Shown: one piece after another, positions 7,684 through 15,276 of the stretch | Position numbering within the stretch: the first letter of the stretch is position 1 | Layout: each line of letters opens with the position of its first letter | Source of the DNA: CAYNDB01 sp964395915 | GTDB taxonomy: Bacteria; Nitrospinota_A; UBA7883; JAJRTC01 | Assembly: GCA_964395915.1 (NCBI GenBank) | Contig: CAYNDB010000040.1 | Location: 1 to 19,344 of the forward strand | Reading direction: 5' to 3' | DNA length: 19,344 nucleotides | Position numbers and translations under genes: made by a program | Notes under the pieces: model-generated | Database searches by the model: none | What the model saw: the letters and a program-made list of their open reading frames with translations, nothing else | What the model was told of the DNA's origin: nothing

Positions 7684-8505
7684 TTGAAAACGATAGATAT
7701 CAATGAATGTTACTGGCAGCTTGGCTTTAAGGAGCCGCCTTTTAACATCACTCCTGACACCGGATACTTTTTCCCCGGAAGCCATCATGTAGCCGCATTA
7801 AGGCATTTGCGTTTTGGACTGTTAAGCGGAGGGTTTACGATGCTGACAGGAGAGGTGGGTCTTGGCAAAACGCTTCTTTGCAGGCAGTTGCTCAAATCGC
7901 GTCCCAATGGAGTTCGAACAGCGTTTATTTTTAACCCGCTTCCAACTTATGAAGACCTTCTTCAAGCCATACACTACGACCTTACCGGAGAGCGTCTTCC
8001 CGGTGTGTCATACGAGCAACTGACAAGAAATTTCTATAAGTCGCTCATTGCTCTTGCGGAGAATGGCGAGAGGGCGGCTGTTGTGCTGGACGAAGCGCAC
8101 AGGTTTTCCCCTGACCTCCTTGAGGGATTGCGCCTTTTGTCCAACCTTGAAACAGAGAAAGAGAAGCTGATTTACCTTTTGCTTGTCGGTCAACCGGAGC
8201 TTGAGAAAACAATAGCGACGACTGAGATGCGGCCTTTGGCCCAACGGATCAATATACGATATCGCCTTACGCCTTTTTCCAGAAATGAAACGATAGGTTA
8301 TATTCACCATCGTTTAAGCCTGGCGAACAAGAACAGGTGTTTTCACTTTTCTCATCCCGCCAAGTTGCTGGCGCATTACATGTCAGGCGGTGTCCCTCGC
8401 AGAATCAATCAGATTTGCGACAGGGCTATAATATCCGCTTTTACCTTAGGTGTTAAAAGAGTTAACGCTGGCATATTGTGGCGGGCCGCAAGGGAGATTG
8501 TATGA
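7684..8505 (+). CDS. mshM: ExeA/MshM-type AAA ATPase
   Basis: A 273-residue AAA-type ATPase. The start is TTG at 7684, five bases after the secretin stop; no in-frame ATG occurs before residue 53, which would remove part of the conserved N-terminal YWQLGFKEPPFNITPD signature, so TTG is accepted despite a poor RBS. The Walker A motif is GEVGLGKT (56-63) and Walker B is AAVVLDEAH (131-139). A sensor-like LLLVGQPEL and an Arg-rich QRINIRYRL follow. The C-terminal GGVPRRINQICDRAI is typical of this family. ExeA with GspB remodels peptidoglycan so that the secretin can assemble, and MshM sits in the same position of the MSHA locus. Unlike ExeA there is no room for a C-terminal peptidoglycan-binding domain. 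The overlapping downstream gene may supply the periplasmic part. Confidence 0.88.
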   Translation: MKTIDINECYWQLGFKEPPFNITPDTGYFFPGSHHVAALRHLRFGLLSGGFTMLTGEVGLGKTLLCRQLLKSRPNGVRTAFIFNPLPTYEDLLQAIHYDLTGERLPGVSYEQLTRNFYKSLIALAENGERAAVVLDEAHRFSPDLLEGLRLLSNLETEKEKLIYLLLVGQPELEKTIATTEMRPLAQRINIRYRLTPFSRNETIGYIHHRLSLANKNRCFHFSHPAKLLAHYMSGGVPRRINQICDRAIISAFTLGVKRVNAGILWRAAREIV

Positions 8506-9902
8506 GTATTATAGACGACGCCCTTAACCGTCTCCAAGAGCAGAGGTCCGATGACGACTCGCTAAAAGAGGGGGAAGGGCTTCCTTTACCAAAGCTGAAA
8601 AATACCGATGGCAATCAGAAAAAGGATAGAAACCTTTCAGGTTTTGCCGTGATCGCGTTTGTAGCTGTGATTGTCGGTGGTGTTATATGGGTAGTGTTGG
8701 ACATGGCGCAGGAACGTCAAATAGAGGAAGCTCGCTCTCTATCCGCAATCAGCATACTGGCTCCAAAGCCTGTGAAAACGCTGGAATCGCCTGCGACTGT
8801 TTTACCGCTTTCGGTTGTAAAAACAGAGCGCGTTGAGCCTGTTGAAACAGAACAAAAAGCTTTGGCAAAAACAGAAAAGCCGATAGAACTGGCTATTGTC
8901 GAAACATTGCCTGAGGTTACCGATGGAGATTGGCTTGCCGCGGGAGAAAAAGTGTTGGAGGAGGATGGCTTGCTTGACGCCTGCGCGATATGGGAAGAAG
9001 GTCTAAGGAGAATTCCTGAAAACTGGATTGTCCTGGTGGCGGGGGTTTTTAGAGGCCCTGTTTCCGCTGTAAGGGCATACAGGCGTGTAGGCAGAGAGAA
9101 TTCAGCTCTGGTTGTTCTCCGTGAATATCAGGGGTCGCAGGCTTTTTATGTCCTCGCCGCCCCCCCCTTGGAAGATGTCGAAAAAGTCCGAAAAAGTATT
9201 AAGAGAAAATTGGGCTTAAGGAGTGTCAAAGGGAACTGGGCGTCAAAATTTGCTGGTAGCGCAAACACTTTTATTAAAAAACCGGTCGCGGTGTCTGTAA
9301 AAAAGAAAACCAAAGCTTCTGTTTCCGCGACGAAGACAAAGATCGTCGCCGATAAAAATTTTAAGCAAAAAAAAACAATCAAACCGAAGAAAAAAGCCGC
9401 AATAAAAAGGAATCCTTTAGGACGTATCAGTTTTGAAAATGAACGTATAGAGCAGGCGCAGAAGTATGTGGAGCAGGGAGCTTTTCATGATGCGGTAGAG
9501 GTGTTGCAGCCGATGTTTGCCTCTCCTCCACGAAGATGGCAGCCTTACTTTCTTATGGGTACGGCGTATTTGGGGTTGGGCGACCTTGTAAAGGCGGATA
9601 GCTACCTTATACAAGGAATCGCCGTTGACGGTAAGCAGACGGGGCTATGGGTTCAGCGCGCTGTTGTGGCTCAACAGAAGGGACAGGATGAGGTAGCGTT
9701 AAGATTTCTTTATGAAGCCGAAAGGCTCAACTCGAGCTTGCCGGAAATTCAGCTTAACAAGGGGTTTTCAAATGATAAACTGGGTAGAGTTAAAGAGGCC
9801 GTGAAGGCGTATCGTTCTTTTCTCTCTCTTTCGGAAGGTAACCAGGGATTTACAGAAACGCGAAGGAAAATTCTTAACCGTCTTATGGAACTTGGCTATT
9901 AA
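8502..9902 (+). CDS. MshN/GspB-like membrane protein with SPOR-like segment and TPRs
   Basis: A 466-residue protein starting MSIIDDALNRLQEQR at ATG 8502, which overlaps the ATPase stop (ATGA) and has AGGGAG five bases upstream. This short N-terminal motif is typical of GspB/MshN partners of ExeA-type ATPases. A membrane segment lies at about 47-66, followed by a Pro/Lys/Glu-rich stretch. Residues about 165-240 (IPENWIVLVAGVFRGP, ALVVLREYQGSQAFYVLAAPP) resemble a SPOR domain, which binds denuded peptidoglycan. A very Lys-rich linker (about 260-303) leads to a set of TPR helices (about 308-460). It probably spans from the inner membrane into the peptidoglycan layer and cooperates with the ATPase in secretin placement. 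The SPOR call is by eye and moderate; the TPR and membrane calls are firmer. Confidence 0.75.
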   Translation: MSIIDDALNRLQEQRSDDDSLKEGEGLPLPKLKNTDGNQKKDRNLSGFAVIAFVAVIVGGVIWVVLDMAQERQIEEARSLSAISILAPKPVKTLESPATVLPLSVVKTERVEPVETEQKALAKTEKPIELAIVETLPEVTDGDWLAAGEKVLEEDGLLDACAIWEEGLRRIPENWIVLVAGVFRGPVSAVRAYRRVGRENSALVVLREYQGSQAFYVLAAPPLEDVEKVRKSIKRKLGLRSVKGNWASKFAGSANTFIKKPVAVSVKKKTKASVSATKTKIVADKNFKQKKTIKPKKKAAIKRNPLGRISFENERIEQAQKYVEQGAFHDAVEVLQPMFASPPRRWQPYFLMGTAYLGLGDLVKADSYLIQGIAVDGKQTGLWVQRAVVAQQKGQDEVALRFLYEAERLNSSLPEIQLNKGFSNDKLGRVKEAVKAYRSFLSLSEGNQGFTETRRKILNRLMELGY

Positions 9903-9922
9903 TTTTATTGCGCGGCGTGAAA

Positions 9923-11158
9923 ATGATGGAACCAACACAACAAACTAAGACTTTTGGCTTTAAAAAAATGCTATCAGGGTTGATGAAACACTTTGCTGTT
10001 GCGCTAATGACGCTTGTTGCGCTGACTGCATGTAAAGACCCTGCCGCAGGTGTTGGCGGGGGAACATTTTCTTCCAGCGAGGAGTTTAGCGCTGGTCTGG
10101 AAAGAGCTTCCCTTACATCTCTTGTTTCAAACGCTTTTTTTAAAACAGGCAACGAAACTTCTTCAAATACTGACGGCACAATTAAAGCAACCTTGTATAT
10201 ATATGTCCATACATTGCCAACGACATCGCAACTGATGAAAGTGCAAATGTTAGGCTCTGACGGATCAAGCTGGATAATTGCGGTCACAGGCTCCCCAACG
10301 GCTCCCGGCTGGTTTTCGGTGGATATGGATTTAAAGTCCGATTTAACCGGAACGGTCACTTATACCATTTGGCTTGTCATGGATGATTTTTCGACCAGCA
10401 ACAAGCTTACTACGAGCTTTAATTTCAGCGCACAGCCAGGCGTGGGCTCAACCACAGAAATATCGGGGCTTGTGTTCGAACCTGAGCCTACGGTGGCAAA
10501 AACGTCCTCTGAAGCGGTGACCGAAAATGTAAGCTTCGTTACGGTCAAGGTTAGTTTTTTCATTAAGTCGGTTACTCCAGGTGAAACGATAGTATCTTTG
10601 CGGTTGACCGGCACGGACGGCACGGACGAAATATTTCCGATCACTACTCCTCCCTCTGTTCCCGGTTGGTTTTCGCAAGATGTCACTTTCAGATATAACG
10701 AGGTTGAGGGGCATTTTGATTTTACCGCCTGGCTTATTTTGGATGACTATACCGAGAGTAACAAGCTTACGGATATCCTTACTATCCTGTCGGACAAAGA
10801 GGAAGGCAGCAGCACCATAATCTCAAGACCCAACTTCGACCCGACAACGGCGGATTCCGTTTATGAGACAATAAACACTGTAGATACAATCGTCTCTTAC
10901 AAATCGACGTTGAACTTTTATATAAACACAGTTAAGACCGGGCCGAAAGTAATGCTGGTGCGGCTGACCGGCACGGATGGCACAAACAAGAGCTTGTCGG
11001 TAAAATCGGACCCGACTGTGCCTGGATGGTATTCCACGACGGTTACATGGGACGTCTCTGAAAAACCGGCCACCGGGTCATATACCTATACAGTCTGGCT
11101 GGAGATGTCCGATTTAACCGTAAGCAACAAGCCAACCACCACGCTGAGCTGGCCATAG
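9923..11158 (+). CDS. Lipoprotein with three tandem Ig-like repeats
   Basis: About 411 residues. Possible starts are TTG 9908, GTG 9917 and ATG 9923; ATG 9923 is chosen but the RBS is weak. A hydrophobic segment ends in LTAC, a lipobox, with Cys at residue 37 from this start. Three repeats of roughly 110 residues follow (about 10118-10440, 10470-10795 and 10835-11155). Each carries TDGT or SDGS, then PGWFS or PGWYS, then an aromatic-rich strand ending T-W-L, then a D-x-T/S-x-SNK motif (DDFSTSNKLTT, DDYTESNKLTD, SDLTVSNKPTT). The alternating hydrophobic pattern suggests beta-sandwich folds. It starts 20 bases after the MshN-like gene and ends the operon. It could be a surface adhesin, a pilotin-like helper or a pilus-associated factor. 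I do not recognise a named family. Confidence 0.75.
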   Translation: MMEPTQQTKTFGFKKMLSGLMKHFAVALMTLVALTACKDPAAGVGGGTFSSSEEFSAGLERASLTSLVSNAFFKTGNETSSNTDGTIKATLYIYVHTLPTTSQLMKVQMLGSDGSSWIIAVTGSPTAPGWFSVDMDLKSDLTGTVTYTIWLVMDDFSTSNKLTTSFNFSAQPGVGSTTEISGLVFEPEPTVAKTSSEAVTENVSFVTVKVSFFIKSVTPGETIVSLRLTGTDGTDEIFPITTPPSVPGWFSQDVTFRYNEVEGHFDFTAWLILDDYTESNKLTDILTILSDKEEGSSTIISRPNFDPTTADSVYETINTVDTIVSYKSTLNFYINTVKTGPKVMLVRLTGTDGTNKSLSVKSDPTVPGWYSTTVTWDVSEKPATGSYTYTVWLEMSDLTVSNKPTTTLSWP

Positions 11159-11178
11159 AGTTGAGAGACGCTTAAAGC

Positions 11179-11775
11179 CTAGAAGTCCCAGCCCAGGATT
11201 AAGGAATAGCTGATATAATCGGCGTCGCCGGTCTCTCCGAAGAGCGTCACCTCACTATTTCTAAGCAGACGTATCTCCCCGCCGACGTTAAATTTTTCCA
11301 TGATTTTGTAGGTAACTCCGCCAGAGAGAAAAATTCCCATTCTATAGTTATCTTTGTCGGTAACCTGGCCGGTGGTATCTGGATTGCCTGTCAGTGACGC
11401 GTTCGTCCACGATAGGCCAAGGGTAAGGAACGGGTTGAAGCCTTCATACAGGTAGTGCGTTTTAACGCCGAAACCGAATTCCGATGTTGACCCTTCGATA
11501 TCCGGCCCGGTAATGACAGAATTTTTTTCACTGGCTTGTCTGGCGGACCCTGAAAGAGTTAGCAGAATATGCGCAGGCCACGATTCCTTACCGAAATCGA
11601 TATCCATTCCTATCATTGGCTGATCGGCCACAGGTTTCCAATGATCCGGTGTCAGATTTTTCTGTCCTAAACGAATGTTAACATCCCCGATCCACTTTTC
11701 TTCGGCTGTAGCCATGGGTGAGATCAGGAAAAGAACGGTAACGTAAAATAATAAACTGAACGCCAGTTTCCGCAT
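11179..11775 (-). CDS. Small outer-membrane beta-barrel protein
   Basis: A 198-residue protein from the ATG at 11775, which has GGGGTG six bases before it; a GTG at 11784 adds three residues. A signal peptide (MRKLAFSLLFYVTVLFLISP) ends in ATA before EEK. The mature part has alternating hydrophobic/polar strands (FGFGVKTHYLYEG, FNPFLTLGLSWTNA, RMGIFLSGGVTYKI) and ends in the outer-membrane barrel signature LILGWDF with a C-terminal Phe. The size fits an eight-stranded barrel like OmpW/OmpX or the PagP/opacity class, with no sign of an enzyme. It converges on the triple-repeat lipoprotein with a 20-base gap and no clear terminator between them. Export and barrel fold are well supported. The function is unknown. 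Confidence 0.7.
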   Translation of the reverse strand: MRKLAFSLLFYVTVLFLISPMATAEEKWIGDVNIRLGQKNLTPDHWKPVADQPMIGMDIDFGKESWPAHILLTLSGSARQASEKNSVITGPDIEGSTSEFGFGVKTHYLYEGFNPFLTLGLSWTNASLTGNPDTTGQVTDKDNYRMGIFLSGGVTYKIMEKFNVGGEIRLLRNSEVTLFGETGDADYISYSLILGWDF

Positions 11776-11876
11776 GATATTCACCCCGCTCAGTTGTTAT
11801 TAGTAAATGAGAAAAGCCCTATGATATTAAAGAGGCATTGACATTGTTTTATACGATTTGAATAAGTTTTTCAAGA

Positions 11877-11924
11877 GTATTCAGAAAACGCAAAGCCTGG
11901 TTTAAGCGTTTGATTGTATTCAGA
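11877..11924. repeat. Direct repeats of GTATTCAGA in the dinB upstream region
   Basis: GTATTCAGA occurs at 11877-11885 and 11916-11924, 39 bases apart, in the 235-base gap between the divergent barrel and dinB genes. Between them AAACGC and GCGTTT form a 6-base inverted repeat. No recognised LexA box was seen. The arrangement could be an operator, or chance in AT-rich DNA. Confidence 0.25.
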
Positions 11925-11954
11925 GACACAAGCTGTCATTGGCCCATATTCCTG

Positions 11955-11983
11955 TTGATTTTCGTATTATATTCGCTTATTGT
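11955..11983 (+). promoter_or_regulatory. Weak sigma70-like promoter for dinB
   Basis: TTGATT (11955-11960) and TATTGT (11978-11983) are 17 bases apart; each matches consensus at four of six bases. Transcription would begin about 20 bases before the dinB ATG. Confidence 0.3.
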
Positions 11984-12010
11984 TAAACTAAAGCGTAATG
12001 TGGTTTAAAT

Positions 12011-13246
12011 ATGGTTTACGGACAAGTGGCGCCAGACGATAAAAAAAGAATAGCGCTCCATATTGATATGGATGCGTTTTTCGTCTCTGTGGAAGAGACA
12101 TTGAACCCGAAGCTTAAAGGGAAGCCGGTAGTAGTCGGTGGCGATCCTTCCGGGCGCGGTGTTGTTTCATCCGCATCCTACAAGGCGCGGGAATATGGTG
12201 TGCGTTCGGCGATGCCTTTGGCCACGGCAAAAAAGATATGTCCTGAAGTTATATTTCTCCGTGGCTCCCCCCATGTTTACGCGGAGTATTCCCGCCGCAT
12301 AATGGATATTCTCGCAAGGTATACGCCGGTGGTGGAGCCTGTGAGCGTGGATGAAGCGTATCTGGATCTTACAGGGCTTAAGCGCCTGCACAAGGCCGAC
12401 CCTGTGACAATCGCCCAAAGAATGCACGACGCCATTCAGGATGAGGTCGGGGTTCCGTCATCCATAGGTATAGCCACAAACAAGGTGACGGCCAAAATAG
12501 CCGCCAATGTCGCCAAACCGAACGGAATGCTGTTTATCCGCCCAGGTTGCGAGGCCAGTTTTCTCGGCCCGATGCCAATAGGTAAAATGCCGGGGGTGGG
12601 GCCTGTCGCAGAGAAAGAGTATCGCAAGATGGGAATAGTGGTGATCGGCGACCTGCTTCGTTTTACACCTAAAACACTTGAACAGGTGTTGGGCAGACAC
12701 GCCAGTGTCATGGCGGCTCGCGCCAAGGGAATTGACGATCGGAAGGTGGCGTCTGCGGATCGCGACGTAAAGTCGATAAGCAAGGAGGTGACTTATGTCG
12801 TCGATACCGAAGATTTGCAAACGCTCGAGTCTACATTGTCATATTTGTCCGAGAAGGTTTGCGATAAGGCTCGCCGCACAGGGCTTGCTTTTCGCAGAGT
12901 TACGCTGAAGTTGCGCTACTCCGATTTTACCACATATACCCGCGCCCGTATGATGAACACGCAAAGCGATGACGCCAGAGAGCTTTTCCGTGTCGCAAGG
13001 AAGTTGTTACGTGACACGTTTACACGGCGGCTCAAGGTTCGGCTCATAGGCGTGGGTGTATCCTCCTTTTCAGAGCCTTTGCGGCAGATAGAGCTTTTTG
13101 AAGATAGTGTAAGGGAGGCCAGAGAGCGGCTGAACATCAAGGTGGACGAGACCCGCAATCGTTTCGGGTTTGAATCGGCCATGATGGCCCGGTCGCTCCT
13201 TTATGCGGAGGCCAAACGCAACCGACATCACAACGCTATACGTTAA
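12011..13246 (+). CDS. dinB: DNA polymerase IV (Y-family translesion polymerase)
   Basis: A 411-residue Y-family polymerase. The palm begins HIDMDAFFVSVEE (Asp19 and Asp21; Asp19 is the first metal ligand). The fingers carry the steric-gate and YKAREYGVRSAMP signature. The second catalytic block is SVDEAYLDLTG with Asp114 and Glu115. A helix-hairpin-helix segment follows (IGKMPGVGPVAEKEYRKMGI), then the little-finger domain. QIELF at 359-363 matches the beta-clamp binding pentamer, with about 48 residues after it. The length exceeds E. coli DinB (351 aa) mainly through the N-terminal tail and this C-terminal extension. All catalytic residues are present, so it should be active in replication past damaged bases. 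The ATG has no obvious RBS. The gene stands alone, and its stop overlaps that of the convergent gene. Confidence 0.96.
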   Translation: MVYGQVAPDDKKRIALHIDMDAFFVSVEETLNPKLKGKPVVVGGDPSGRGVVSSASYKAREYGVRSAMPLATAKKICPEVIFLRGSPHVYAEYSRRIMDILARYTPVVEPVSVDEAYLDLTGLKRLHKADPVTIAQRMHDAIQDEVGVPSSIGIATNKVTAKIAANVAKPNGMLFIRPGCEASFLGPMPIGKMPGVGPVAEKEYRKMGIVVIGDLLRFTPKTLEQVLGRHASVMAARAKGIDDRKVASADRDVKSISKEVTYVVDTEDLQTLESTLSYLSEKVCDKARRTGLAFRRVTLKLRYSDFTTYTRARMMNTQSDDARELFRVARKLLRDTFTRRLKVRLIGVGVSSFSEPLRQIELFEDSVREARERLNIKVDETRNRFGFESAMMARSLLYAEAKRNRHHNAIR

Positions 13247-15027
13247 TGTTTCTTTTTATACTGGCGCAGGGCTACAAGGTTTCCTTGCGCTGTCTTGTTA
13301 TCAGGCTCTCTTTTTAACACTGTTTCATATACTTTTATGGACTTGTCTATTTGTCCGATGTGCATAAATGCGGTTCCCAGCGCTAAAAGGGCTTGTGTGT
13401 TATCGCCAGCTTCGAGTTTCAGCCCGGAGTTATAATGATGCGCCGCTTTTGCATAGACTTTGTCACGCATATAAATATTGGCAAGCGCATAGTGGGCCGA
13501 CGCCACTGCAGGGTCCTCCTTGAGAATTTTATTTAACAGGGTGATCGCTTTTTCCGTATCGCCGTTTTTATCATAAATAAGGCTGAGGTTATAAAGCGCG
13601 AAGCCTGACTGGGGAGCCACAACCAAAGCTTGCTCAAACCATTTTTTCGCTTCATTCTCATCGTTTAGCCGAAGATACGCCACACCCAGGTTTAAAAGGC
13701 CGCGGGCTTTGCCGGGAGATTTTTTCGCCACATCTTTCCATAAAATCAGATCATTTTCCCAGACGTTATTCCTGTTCTTTGCGGCCAGCGCCAGGGAGCC
13801 TGTGGAGATAACCATAAATACGACTATTATGTTGAAAGCTTTAGGACGCGCAAGCCTTGAGGCGGCGTTGAATAATACGACCGTGAAAGCCGTAAAAAGC
13901 CCGAACGACGGCAGGTACATGCGGTGTTCGAAAACAAGGTCCTCCAAAGGAAATATCGAAGACTCCACCGATAGCGTGAGAAAAAAGAAAATAATGCCGA
14001 AGGAAGCGAGCCTGTTTTTATTGAAGAGATAAAAAGCCAGCAGAAGAAGAGCGAACAAGCCTGCAAAGGACGCCCAGGAATCCGCAAAAGATCGCGCCAC
14101 AGGGAAGTCATAATCAAGGTTCTGGTTGACAGGGAATACAAGCAGCTTTAGATAGGTAACAATAACATTGAATTGCGTAAGCAGATATTCGGGAATAGAA
14201 AGTATGTTATCCGCCCTTGCGCCGATATGATTCAGCTCGTTGTTTTTCCCAAACGCCGTTAGCATGGGGACAATCATCATAGGCGGCAGGAAGATGAAGA
14301 GCCGCATGGCTTTCTCTTTAAGGCGAGAAATGGAGCCGCTTATAAAAAAGAACTCAGCCAAAACTATGGCCACCGGCAATGTGACACATGTCTGCTTTGT
14401 GAACATGGCGGCGATTGCTACCAGAGCCGAACCCGCCAAATAGAGTCTGGAAAGAGATTCCGCCTCATCTGTTTTCTCTTCATTCAGGAGAGAGGACTTT
14501 ATATATAAAGCGATTGAAAGAAGATAGAAAAGAGCCGCCATCGAAGTGTTTCTCTGCCAGATATATGTGACCGCCTGTGTCTGTAGCGGGTGGCTTGCAA
14601 AAAGGAGCGCGACTATAAGCGGGAAAAGCCACAGCGTTTTTCCCGATATTTTCTCAGGGTCGTGGAAAGAAGCACCGCCGTAACGCGTTGACATAAGAAT
14701 CGCCGCCAGCCAGTAGGCGGCCATAGCGGTGAGAAAATGTACAACGAAGTTAAACAGGTGATATCCAAAAACGTTGAGACCATCGAAATAATAGTTTACC
14801 GCAAAGCTGAAGAAAGGGATGAAACGCGCCGGGTTGCGCGACCATATCGACTCTATATCTGAAATATCTCTTATAGACTCGTTATTAACAATGGCGCTGT
14901 CATCGTCGAAATGGAAAGGATAACTGAAAGTGTCCGAATAGATAAAAATGAGAACGGCAAGAATAACGAAGAAGGGAATGGCAAGGGGTAATTTGCCAAT
15001 ATTTAATCTGTTATGTAATAACGTCAT
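13243..15027 (-). CDS. Polytopic membrane protein with C-terminal TPRs (TMTC/PMT-like glycosyltransferase type)
   Basis: A 594-residue protein. The first 400 or so residues hold about ten hydrophobic segments, starting at residues 14-31. The first extracytoplasmic loop reads HFDDDSAIVNNESI (39-52), with the acidic cluster expected of GT-C glycosyltransferases; the loop motif NPARFIPFFSFAVNYYFDG and the segment GYHLFNFVVHFLTA are typical of bacterial TMTC-like proteins. Residues about 430-594 form four to five TPRs (for example ARGLLNLGVAYLRLNDENEA, ASAHYALANIYMRDKVYAKA). The likely role is transfer of sugar from a polyprenyl donor to an exported protein. The substrate is unknown. The major pilin gene lies upstream on the same strand, which makes pilin a candidate. 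The stop codons of this gene and dinB overlap. The glycosyltransferase reading is an inference from family resemblance; membrane and TPR parts are clear. Confidence 0.7.
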   Translation of the reverse strand: MTLLHNRLNIGKLPLAIPFFVILAVLIFIYSDTFSYPFHFDDDSAIVNNESIRDISDIESIWSRNPARFIPFFSFAVNYYFDGLNVFGYHLFNFVVHFLTAMAAYWLAAILMSTRYGGASFHDPEKISGKTLWLFPLIVALLFASHPLQTQAVTYIWQRNTSMAALFYLLSIALYIKSSLLNEEKTDEAESLSRLYLAGSALVAIAAMFTKQTCVTLPVAIVLAEFFFISGSISRLKEKAMRLFIFLPPMMIVPMLTAFGKNNELNHIGARADNILSIPEYLLTQFNVIVTYLKLLVFPVNQNLDYDFPVARSFADSWASFAGLFALLLLAFYLFNKNRLASFGIIFFFLTLSVESSIFPLEDLVFEHRMYLPSFGLFTAFTVVLFNAASRLARPKAFNIIVVFMVISTGSLALAAKNRNNVWENDLILWKDVAKKSPGKARGLLNLGVAYLRLNDENEAKKWFEQALVVAPQSGFALYNLSLIYDKNGDTEKAITLLNKILKEDPAVASAHYALANIYMRDKVYAKAAHHYNSGLKLEAGDNTQALLALGTAFMHIGQIDKSIKVYETVLKREPDNKTAQGNLVALRQYKKKH

Positions 15028-15120
15028 AGAGCTATTCGGCGTCTGCTTCGACAGTTTGTTAAGATCACAGATAACACCTTAGTTTGAAAAGAATATTGTT
15101 GAGATCCTTCTCCTGCGGAT

Positions 15121-15151
15121 CAGGATGACACAAAACTATACTGTCATCCTG
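15121..15151. repeat. Perfect 10-base inverted repeat, palindromic element
   Basis: CAGGATGACA (15121-15130) and TGTCATCCTG (15142-15151) are perfect inverted copies around an 11-base loop. The DNA just before it (GAGATCCTTCTCCTGCGGAT) resembles the dispersed GAGATCC...AGGATGACA repeats common in many genomes. It lies in the 249-base gap between the pilin and the TPR membrane gene. It has no U-run, so it is not a typical terminator. Confidence 0.5.
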
Positions 15152-15213
15152 GGAGCTTATACGATGAAGAGCCTACACAATCAAAACTCAATAAAACCAT
15201 TCTATCACTCAAT

Positions 15214-15246
15214 AAAAAAAGCATGGCGCTCATATGAACGCCATGC
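15214..15246 (-). terminator. Rho-independent terminator of the major pilin gene
   Basis: On the minus strand, GCATGGCG (15246-15239) pairs with CGCCATGC (15228-15221) around a 10-base loop that itself contains CATATG. Seven T residues follow. It lies about 30 bases after the pilin stop. A shorter T run on the other side could give weak plus-strand termination. Confidence 0.85.
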
Positions 15247-15276
15247 TTTTAAGATCGAACGATTCGTGAGGCTAGT

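Noticed and set aside
11877..11924. GTATTCAGA direct repeats as SOS/LexA boxes of dinB
   Set aside because: They are not the inverted CTGT-N8-ACAG or another LexA motif I know, so I keep them only as an unexplained repeat.
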